In this document: positions 57,412 through 64,000 of the stretch, piece by piece
How positions within the stretch are numbered: the first letter of the stretch is position 1
How the letters are laid out: each line of letters begins with the position of its first letter
Source: Hymenobacter taeanensis
GTDB lineage: Bacteria > Bacteroidota > Bacteroidia > Cytophagales > Hymenobacteraceae
Reading direction: 5' to 3'
DNA: 64,000 nucleotides
Assembly: GCF_013137895.1 (NCBI RefSeq)
Contig: NZ_CP053538.1
Location: 4,557,001-4,621,000, forward strand
Translations under genes and position numbers: made by a program
The notes under the pieces: generated by a model
Databases searched by the model: none
What the model saw: the letters and a program-made list of their open reading frames with translations, nothing else
Told to the model about the DNA's origin: nothing

Positions 57412-57519
57412 GGATAAGGAATTTCAAAGCCTGGGGTAGAATAGGTGCTCCGGCACGACCAAAGCCTATTAGGGGCTGATGGCGTCCGCTATTACTGTTA
57501 TGCATCAGGTGGCCTGAAA

Positions 57520-57568
57520 CAGCCTGTTCAACCTGAAGTATTAAGCCCACTTCGGGCTGAACAGGCTG
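57520..57568 (-). terminator. Long hairpin after the acetylesterase gene
   Basis: 11-base outer arms (57520-57530 and 57558-57568) and an inner 8-base stem with a G-T pair. About 80 bases after the esterase stop, before the second GH10 gene. Confidence 0.6.
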
Positions 57569-57650
57569 ATTGAAGCCTCAGATTTATTGCCGGGGCTTTC
57601 GTCTGCATACCTGGCAATAGGCCACACAGAGAGGATAAGGTCGTGCTGGC

Positions 57651-59639
57651 TTACTTGGTTTGGAAGGTGGAGGCGGGTAATCCTTCCTTGTTATAGAGCT
57701 TCGTGCCCTCGGGGTTGTCGGCCCAAGCGTAGCGCACTGATACCGGCTGCGGCACCTGGTCGCTCCACACTACCACCTTGTTGCCTTCAATTTTGGCGTT
57801 AGCCCACACGTACTTGTTATCGGCACCAGCAATGGCGAAGTACTGCAAGTTGTCGCCGCCCTTGGCTACCAGCCCACTCCCGGTGTTGGTGAAAGAAATC
57901 GTGACTTTGTTGCCGTTCACCTGCATCGACTGGTACAGGGGCCCCATGCTTACAATCTTCTTCTCCCCGTAGGCCACTGATTGCGCTGCCAGCGCGAGGC
58001 GGTGGCCTACGGTCTGCTTATCAAGGGGGTGAATGTCGTTCCACTCGCCCACATCCATGAGCACGGCCATACCGGTGTTGGGCACGGCTAGCGTGCGGCG
58101 CTGCGCATCACGCAGGGCAGCCCACCCACTCTCGCTGGGCTCCTTCTTCACGGCCATAAAGTTGGGCAGCTGCGCGTAAATGAAGGGCATGTTGGGCTGC
58201 TGCTTGTGTGCCCGCCAATCAGTGATGAGGCTAGTAAGCAGGGCCTGGTAGTCCTCGGGGTGGCCAGCATTCGACTCGCCCTGATACCAGAGTACGCCTT
58301 TCACGGCGTAGGGCAGCACGGGCGCAATCATGCCATTATACAGTCCTCCGGGTTGGTACTGGAAGGTGGTAGTGCCCGGCGTGGGCTGCATGGTGGCGCC
58401 CAGCTTGTACTGCCACAGGCCGCGCAGGTCAATGGTTTGCCCGCCGCCCGTGAGCTGGTAATTTTTGCCCATTGTGAAGCCGCCGCGGCCTCCGTTGCTG
58501 ATCAGGCGCACTACTATTACATTTTTGCCGGCCTTCAGCACATTGGGCCCAAAGTCGTATTTACGTGGCGGGTACTGGTAGCCTGTAGTGCCAACCAGTA
58601 GGCCATTAATGTAGGTAGAATCGGCGTCAACGAGCGTGCCTAGCTCCAAGCGGGCCGGTTTGCCTACCATACTGGCGGGCACCTCTACCTCTTTCCGAAA
58701 CCACATTACGCCATTAACCTGGCCCAGCGGGGTTTGATCGGCCCAGTAGCCCGGCACGTTCATAGTGGCCCAGCTGCTGGCATCGTAACCCACCGCCGAC
58801 CACTTTGTCTGGCCTGGGGCTTCGCCCTGGTCGGTCTGGTGCAGGCGCTTATACCAGTCGGCTACGGCGGCGCCCTCCCGCTGCTTGATACCGGCTACCA
58901 GGGCACTGTCCCGGTACTTGGCACCCTGCTGCTCATAGGTGGGGAACTGCTTGAGCGCCTCGGCACTCAGCCAGGCCTCGGCCGGCGAGCCGCCCACTGC
59001 ATCCTTAATAATACCCACCGGCACCTGGTATTTCGCGCTTATCTCCTTGGCGAAGAAGTAGGCCACTGCCGAAAACTGCAGAATGCTTTGCGGATCAGCG
59101 CCCACCCAGGAACCACCCGTCAGGTCAGTCTGTGGTCCTTTGAAGGCGTAGGTTAGCGGCACAGTAAACTGCCGGATGCGCGGGTTATTGGCTTGCGCTA
59201 CTTCCTGCGGGTACTTGTCGCGCACCCGGCTCATGGGCGTTTCCATGTTCGACTGCCCCGAGCAGAGCCACACGTCACCCACATACACATCCTTCAGGGT
59301 GATGTTGTTGCTGGCCGTAATATCCATCTGGTACGGCCCACCGGCTTTCAGGGCGGGCAGACTGATCTGCCACTTACCAGCGGGGCCAGTCGTAGCCTGG
59401 TAGGTTTTTCCGTTGAACTTCAGGGCTACTTTCTCGCTGGGTTTGGCCCAGCCCCAAATATTTACCTTCGTGTCGCGCTGCAGCACCATACCGTTGCTGA
59501 CCAGCTTCGGCAGTCGCACTTGCGCAATTGTTTCGGTAGGTGTCAGCAAATAGCCGCCGAGTACCGCAAGCACTAGGCCTTTCCGACCCAGGGTAAGTGA
59601 CTTGGGAACCAAAGAGCCAGAAAAAAGTGAATGCATCAT
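57651..59639 (-). CDS. SASA-type carbohydrate acetylesterase
   Basis: A 662-residue protein of the sialate O-acetylesterase (SASA, DUF303) type. N-terminal signal region about 1-40 (ending T-I-A-Q). The SGNH catalytic start G-Q-S-N-M is near residue 129, and the second motif G-V-L-W-Y-Q-G-E-S-N-A near 455. A jelly-roll-like insert (about 270-420, with W-F-R-K-E-V and R-L-E-L-G) sits between the two halves. In a xylan locus it most likely removes acetyl groups from xylan, although the family name comes from sialate. Confidence 0.85.
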   Translation of the reverse strand: MMHSLFSGSLVPKSLTLGRKGLVLAVLGGYLLTPTETIAQVRLPKLVSNGMVLQRDTKVNIWGWAKPSEKVALKFNGKTYQATTGPAGKWQISLPALKAGGPYQMDITASNNITLKDVYVGDVWLCSGQSNMETPMSRVRDKYPQEVAQANNPRIRQFTVPLTYAFKGPQTDLTGGSWVGADPQSILQFSAVAYFFAKEISAKYQVPVGIIKDAVGGSPAEAWLSAEALKQFPTYEQQGAKYRDSALVAGIKQREGAAVADWYKRLHQTDQGEAPGQTKWSAVGYDASSWATMNVPGYWADQTPLGQVNGVMWFRKEVEVPASMVGKPARLELGTLVDADSTYINGLLVGTTGYQYPPRKYDFGPNVLKAGKNVIVVRLISNGGRGGFTMGKNYQLTGGGQTIDLRGLWQYKLGATMQPTPGTTTFQYQPGGLYNGMIAPVLPYAVKGVLWYQGESNAGHPEDYQALLTSLITDWRAHKQQPNMPFIYAQLPNFMAVKKEPSESGWAALRDAQRRTLAVPNTGMAVLMDVGEWNDIHPLDKQTVGHRLALAAQSVAYGEKKIVSMGPLYQSMQVNGNKVTISFTNTGSGLVAKGGDNLQYFAIAGADNKYVWANAKIEGNKVVVWSDQVPQPVSVRYAWADNPEGTKLYNKEGLPASTFQTK

Positions 59640-59820
59640 ATGAGGGGGTTGATTAATACATATAAGGTTTGATTTACCACGTAGCCCACGGTTAGGGCCA
59701 GGCGGCGCAATAAGTAACCAGGCCTAGCTAGCGGCTGGCAGTGCCTGCCCCTGGTTAATGGAGCGGGCTTGAAGGGGTATGGCGGCTAATCTGTGTCAGC
59801 CAACTCATACCGCCAGGCCA

Positions 59821-61899
59821 CTAATTCTCTTGCCTCCTTGGCCGCATGTCATTAGCAATAATGGCATCCAGATTACTCGCTGGCGGCTCTATGGCAGCGG
59901 GAAGTGGCATATGGCTGAACTGCTGGAAGTACAGCAGGCAGGCATCTTTCCACTGCACAGCGTTGCCGCTTTGGCTCCGCAGCTTGTATTGCACCACGGC
60001 AAACCGCTCGGCGTCTACGTAAGGCTGAGCTTTGTCCCACACTTTTTGAAACTGGCGTACCTGCTGCACGCCCTTGTCGTAGTGGTAGCCTAGCTCTTCC
60101 CACAGGGTGTGGCCGCTTTTCATCCTGAAGTCCCAGGGCAAGTGATGAAACCACAGCAGGTACTCATCGGGGCAGGTTTGGGGGTCGTTGAGCTGAGAAG
60201 CTAAGGGCTCGTGGTACTGGCTAACCGCATTACTACCGGTTCTGGTTCGGTTGAAGCCTACCCCCGTAGAGTCAGCTTGGTGGTAATAAGGCGGTGTCCA
60301 GTCGGCGCGCATTTTGGGCGGCGCCCACCACGGGCCGGGGCCATAGTGCCCGCGGGTGGCCGACATAATATGGTGCAAGCCCAGCGGCATGGAGTAGTTG
60401 ACGGCAGTTTCGCGGCTATCCAGCATCATCTGCTTTACCGGAGCCAGAAAATTGGTGTTCCAATCAGCGGCGTACTTCGGGGCGGCACTTTGCGGAGCTG
60501 TGGCACCGTAAAACGTAAGCTTCAGCCACTCGTCGGCTATCTGCGCACTCTTCAGGGAGTTGTTCCAGGCCAGTCGGCCGAAGGCATACCAGTTGGCTTG
60601 GGCAAAATCGTGGCCGGTCCAGTTGGTGTCCAGGCCGACGTTTGATACCCCGGCCATGGCCGTATGTTTTTGCGGGTACACGCTGCCATCGGTGCAGCGG
60701 GCCACGGTGCTGCCCGTCCCGGCTTGGTAGGTGTCGCTTTGCAGGCACTCCTCCCACATCGTCGAGAGGAACACCAAATCAATGGCGTGCCCCAGGTACT
60801 CCTGCGTTATCTGAAACTCCGGCATCACGGACGTCTTCTTCAGCGCCCCGAACAGCGGACTGAACGGCTCGCGGGGCTGGAAATCAACCGGCCCGTTTTT
60901 CACCTGAATGATAACGTTGTCGCGGAATTTACCGTCCAGGGGCACAAACTCGTTGTAGGCCTGTTTCGCCCGGTCCTTGTCGTTGGGGCTGTACACAAAG
61001 GCGCGCCACATCACCATCCCGCCGTAGGGCTTTACCGCATCGGCCAGCATGTTGGCGCCGTCGGCGTGGGTGCGGCCGTAATCCTGGGGGCCGGGCTGGC
61101 CTTCGCTACTGGCTTTCACCAGGAAGCCGCCAAAATCCGGAACCAGCTTGTAGATTTCCTTGGTCTTGCTTTGCCACCAGGCCGCCACAGCTGGGTCCAG
61201 CGGGTCCGAGGTCTTTAGGCCACCCAGCAACGCCGGCGAGGTAAACTTCACCGCCAGATACACCTTCACCCCGTACGGGCGGAATGCATCGGCAATGGCT
61301 TTCACCCGGACCAGGTACTCAGGCGTCAAAATCAGCTGTGAGGCATTTACGTTATTGATCACGGCGCCATTGATGCCCACTGAGGCATTAGCGCGAGCGT
61401 ACTGCTGCCAGCGGGTTTTATCCTCGGCGGTAGTCACCAGGGCGTTGTCCTTGCGCCAGAAGATGGATTGCCCGGCGTACCCGCGCTCCACCGACCCGTC
61501 GGGGTTGTCCCAATGGTTGAGGAGGCGGTGCTCATATGATGGATTCAAAAGACCCTCTGACACTGCCTGGCCCGTTTGCTGGCGCCGCAGCATCTCAAAC
61601 ACGCCGTACAACAGGCCTGCCTCCGTAGTCGCCTGCACCCCGTTTGGGATAAGTCGAAACCCATCGTACTTAATGGCTTTATCCTTCTTGAGAGTCAGCG
61701 ACACCGACGCGCCGGCTTTTCCTCGCCAGCCTTGCTGCAATTCCTGCTTGGCCATGGCCACTACGGGAGAGTTTGTCGCGGAGGACACTACCTTAACGGG
61801 CACGGCCTGTTGCTTACGCAGCCACAGTTGGTGCCCGTCTTCGGCGCGCAACCCGGCTGAGGTGCTCAGGAGGAGCAGAATAAAAAGTAGCTTTCTCAT
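59821..61899 (-). CDS. GH67 alpha-glucuronidase
   Basis: A 692-residue exported enzyme (signal peptide about 1-20). GH67 motifs: an N-terminal beta domain, then the barrel with N-H-W-D-N-P-D-G-S-V-E-R-G-Y-A-G and V-K-A-S-S-E-G-Q-P-G-P, and catalytic carboxylates expected in E-F-Q-I-T-Q-E-Y-L-G and the following region. It cuts 4-O-methylglucuronic acid from the non-reducing end of xylooligosaccharides made by GH10. GH43 lies 53 bases upstream, so they are likely co-transcribed. Confidence 0.93.
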   Translation of the reverse strand: MRKLLFILLLLSTSAGLRAEDGHQLWLRKQQAVPVKVVSSATNSPVVAMAKQELQQGWRGKAGASVSLTLKKDKAIKYDGFRLIPNGVQATTEAGLLYGVFEMLRRQQTGQAVSEGLLNPSYEHRLLNHWDNPDGSVERGYAGQSIFWRKDNALVTTAEDKTRWQQYARANASVGINGAVINNVNASQLILTPEYLVRVKAIADAFRPYGVKVYLAVKFTSPALLGGLKTSDPLDPAVAAWWQSKTKEIYKLVPDFGGFLVKASSEGQPGPQDYGRTHADGANMLADAVKPYGGMVMWRAFVYSPNDKDRAKQAYNEFVPLDGKFRDNVIIQVKNGPVDFQPREPFSPLFGALKKTSVMPEFQITQEYLGHAIDLVFLSTMWEECLQSDTYQAGTGSTVARCTDGSVYPQKHTAMAGVSNVGLDTNWTGHDFAQANWYAFGRLAWNNSLKSAQIADEWLKLTFYGATAPQSAAPKYAADWNTNFLAPVKQMMLDSRETAVNYSMPLGLHHIMSATRGHYGPGPWWAPPKMRADWTPPYYHQADSTGVGFNRTRTGSNAVSQYHEPLASQLNDPQTCPDEYLLWFHHLPWDFRMKSGHTLWEELGYHYDKGVQQVRQFQKVWDKAQPYVDAERFAVVQYKLRSQSGNAVQWKDACLLYFQQFSHMPLPAAIEPPASNLDAIIANDMRPRRQEN

Positions 61900-61952
61900 G
61901 GATGGGAATTGGGTAAATCGGGAGTTGAGGTGCAGAAGGCCAGCCTAGGCCA

Positions 61953-62909
61953 CTATTTCACCGGCGCCACGCCCTCGGTGGTCTGCACTATTTTCTGGAT
62001 GGTGCCATCGGCGTTGTACTTCAGGTAGTCCACGCAGATGGAGCGACGGTAGCTGCCGCCGGTGGGCAGGGAGCCGTTGTGGTAGAAAAAATAGCTCTTA
62101 CCCTTGTAGTCGATGATGCCGGGGTGGGTAGTAAAGCTGTTGGGCACATTCTCCTGAATAATGCCTCGGTACGTCCAGGGGCCGGTGGCGCTGGGGGCCG
62201 TGCAGTACTCTATCATTTCGGGCTTGGTGCCGGCGCTGGCGTACACGAGGTAATACAAGTTCTTGCGCTTATACACCCAAGGGCCTTCGATGTAGTTTCT
62301 GGGCGTAATGAAGTTGATGGGGCCAGCCAGCTCGGTCAGGTTGTCCTTGAGCTTCACCCAGCGGCAGCTTAAGTTACCCCAGTACATGTAGACCTGCTTG
62401 TCGTCGTCCACGAAAACCGTGGGGTCGATGTCGTCCCAGGCGTGCGGCTTGTCCTTGGTCATCTCATTCACGATGAGCGCCTTGCCAATAGCATCCCTGA
62501 ACGGCCCGGTAGGCCTATCTGACACGGCCACGCCAATTGCCGCGCCGCCCTGGCTGTTGCCGTCCTTCTTATGAAACGTGGATACAAACCAGTAGAACTT
62601 GCCGTTGTGGTACACGCACTGAGCCGCGTAGGCGTCGCCGGTGGCCCAGGCAAACGTGCGGGGCGAGAGGCGCGTGCCATAGTCTTTCCAGTGCACCATG
62701 TCGGTGGTGGAATAGATGCGCCAGTCGGGCATTTTGTAGTTTGTTTCGCTTACTGAGGCCGTATCATGGCCGGTGTAAAGAAACAGCGTATCGCGGTACA
62801 CCAAGGGCGCGGGGTCGGCGGTGAATACATCTTTGATAATGGGGTTTTGCGCCTGCGAAGGCAGGTAGGCCAGCAGGGTCAGCAGGGCAATGAGCCAGTT
62901 CTTTTTCAT
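61953..62909 (-). CDS. GH43 beta-xylosidase/arabinofuranosidase-type enzyme
   Basis: A 318-residue enzyme started at ATG 62909, where a signal peptide begins (M-K-K-N-W, ending P-S-Q-A-Q); the open frame upstream to 63017 is not coding in appearance. The five-bladed propeller shows the family acid D-P-A-P-L-V-Y, the middle Asp in D-I-D-P-T-V-F-V-D-D and the Glu of I-E-G-P-W-V-Y. Subfamily, and so xylosidase versus arabinofuranosidase, is not decided. Confidence 0.9.
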   Translation of the reverse strand: MKKNWLIALLTLLAYLPSQAQNPIIKDVFTADPAPLVYRDTLFLYTGHDTASVSETNYKMPDWRIYSTTDMVHWKDYGTRLSPRTFAWATGDAYAAQCVYHNGKFYWFVSTFHKKDGNSQGGAAIGVAVSDRPTGPFRDAIGKALIVNEMTKDKPHAWDDIDPTVFVDDDKQVYMYWGNLSCRWVKLKDNLTELAGPINFITPRNYIEGPWVYKRKNLYYLVYASAGTKPEMIEYCTAPSATGPWTYRGIIQENVPNSFTTHPGIIDYKGKSYFFYHNGSLPTGGSYRRSICVDYLKYNADGTIQKIVQTTEGVAPVK

Positions 62910-62974
62910 TGGGGTCGGATACTGGTTGGGAAGGCTATAGAGGCTCTGATAGGGCCGTGCGGTTGGCGGGCTAC

Positions 62975-64000
62975 CTAAAACAGGCCTTGGGCAAACAGGT
63001 ACAGGTCGTGGCGCCACACGGGCCAGGTATGGCCGCCGGGGTACTCGCTGTACACATACTTGATGCCTAGCTCATCCATCTTGGCGCGCATCACCTTGTT
63101 GTTGGCGTAGGCAATGTCTTCAGGCCCGCCCATTGAGAGCCACAGCTGCTTGAGGTTGGTGTTAATGGTGCCCGCGTTGGCCTTCATGTAGGCATACTGG
63201 GGGTCAGATAAGGCCGCGTTGTTGGCCAAGAAGCCTGAGCTGAACACGCCTAAGTGAGCAAACATGTCCGTGTTCTTCATGCCCGCGTAGAGCGTTTGCA
63301 GGCCACCCAGAGAGAGGCCTGCCAGCGCCCGGTTATTAGCCCCAGCCGCCACCCGGTAATTGCTTTCCACCACGGGCAGCACGGTTTGCTTTAGCTCGTC
63401 CTCAAAGCGCTTTAGCGTACCCTCGTTGAAGCCCGCTAGGCCACCGGGGCCACCCATGTTACCGTCGAGCATCACCACGAGCATGGGCTTGGCTTTTTTG
63501 TCGGCAATCAGGTTGTCCAGAATTACATCGGTTTTGCCCTGCCTGGCCCAGCCGGTCTCGTCTTCGCCGCCGCCATGCAGCAGGTAGAGCACCGGGTATG
63601 TAGTGGTAGTGCTGGCATCGTAGCCGGCGGGCGTGTACACGAAAAACCGCCGCCATGAGTTGGTGACTTTAGAGAAGTACCGCCGCTCCCGCACCTCGCC
63701 GTGGGGCACGTCGCGCAGGGCGTAAAAGCTGGTGCCGCGGCCCGGAATCTCAATGCCGCTGGCCATGCGGCCCATGCCATAGAACGTGTCGCTGGCGGGG
63801 TCGGCTACGGGCAGGCCGTCGAGCACCAGGGAATAGTAGTGCAGGCCGCGGCTCAGCGTATCGGTGGTTACGGTCCAAGTGCCGCTGCTGTCCTTCACCA
63901 TGTCGTACTTGCGGCCTAGGTCCAGCTGGGCCTTTTGCACACCAGGGGCCTTCAGGCGAAAAACGGCGCGGTTATCGGGCAGAATCTGGGGGTATTTGGC
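62975..64000 (-). CDS. CE1-type esterase with N-terminal E-set domain, 5'-truncated by window edge
   Basis: 341 residues are visible; the start lies beyond base 64000. The first 85 or so form an E-set/CBM48-like sandwich (P-D-N-R-A-V-F-R-L-K-A-P). The alpha/beta hydrolase follows: Y-P-V-L-Y-L-L-H-G-G-G, nucleophile Ser in A-G-L-S-L-G-G, and His in G-G-H-T-W. This layout is common to feruloyl and acetyl esterases of xylan loci, so it probably cuts ester side groups, releasing ferulate or acetate. GH43 starts 65 bases downstream. Confidence 0.85.
   Translation of the reverse strand, partial: AKYPQILPDNRAVFRLKAPGVQKAQLDLGRKYDMVKDSSGTWTVTTDTLSRGLHYYSLVLDGLPVADPASDTFYGMGRMASGIEIPGRGTSFYALRDVPHGEVRERRYFSKVTNSWRRFFVYTPAGYDASTTTTYPVLYLLHGGGEDETGWARQGKTDVILDNLIADKKAKPMLVVMLDGNMGGPGGLAGFNEGTLKRFEDELKQTVLPVVESNYRVAAGANNRALAGLSLGGLQTLYAGMKNTDMFAHLGVFSSGFLANNAALSDPQYAYMKANAGTINTNLKQLWLSMGGPEDIAYANNKVMRAKMDELGIKYVYSEYPGGHTWPVWRHDLYLFAQGLF

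Overview
The window looks like a chromosomal piece of a Bacteroidota bacterium of the Hymenobacter/Cytophagales type. This rests on the moderately high GC content, promoters of the TTG-N19/20-TAnnTTTG kind (clear in front of both tRNA genes), lipoprotein and outer-membrane families typical of the phylum (DUF547, a TonB-dependent receptor with a carboxypeptidase-like N-terminal domain, GH127, GH115), tRNAs without an encoded CCA, and almost no Shine-Dalgarno signals. The assignment is inference; no rRNA gene is present.

Layout. 1-8.3 kb: a truncated aquaporin, a sugar permease of the FHS group, a BamA-type outer-membrane protein, an ICMT-like membrane methyltransferase, a DUF547 lipoprotein and a TonB-dependent receptor. 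8.3-21.3 kb: mainly housekeeping genes (GNAT-like protein, murB, rlmF, mutS2, a TIGR02757 protein, a LysM protein, kdsB, a DUF1622/HPP membrane pair, a SUI1-type factor, a diacylglycerol-kinase-like lipid kinase, gapA). 21.5-26.7 kb: two identical tRNA-Glu(TTC) genes with near-identical promoters flank a trehalose module (an OtsA-OtsB fusion facing a GH15 enzyme). 26.8-41 kb: a RibD-C reductase, a large uncharacterised exported protein, an MFS exporter with an extra C-terminal domain, an ABC exporter, a MaoC dehydratase, a secreted M48-like protease, a PhzF protein, mutM, and a CBS/DUF294 nucleotidyltransferase coupled to a membrane-anchored exonuclease. 41.5-44.4 kb: a transaldolase-phosphoglucose isomerase fusion. 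44.5-64 kb: a one-strand xylan-use locus.

The xylan locus holds two GH10 xylanases, GH43, GH51, GH127, both alpha-glucuronidase families (GH67 and GH115), a SASA-type acetylesterase, a CE1-type esterase cut by the window edge, and the cytoplasmic xylA and xylB. Together these could take an acetylated, esterified glucuronoarabinoxylan down to xylulose 5-phosphate, which the nearby transaldolase-isomerase fusion could feed onward through the pentose phosphate pathway. No SusC/SusD pair, xylose transporter or regulator is visible in the window, but a LacI-operator-like palindrome lies upstream of xylB.

Three sequence-level patterns cut across the genes. (1) Five one-base indels in homopolymers break four otherwise intact genes (murB, the lipid kinase, the M48-like protease, and the CBS/DUF294 gene twice); G/C runs are one base short and A/T runs one base long, which points to sequencing error more than to decay. 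(2) The heptamer CTAGGCC/GGCCTAG occurs more than 40 times by eye, in genes and between them, although CTAG is normally rare in bacteria. (3) Long inverted repeats of at least two families sit in intergenic gaps, two of them inside the xylan locus.
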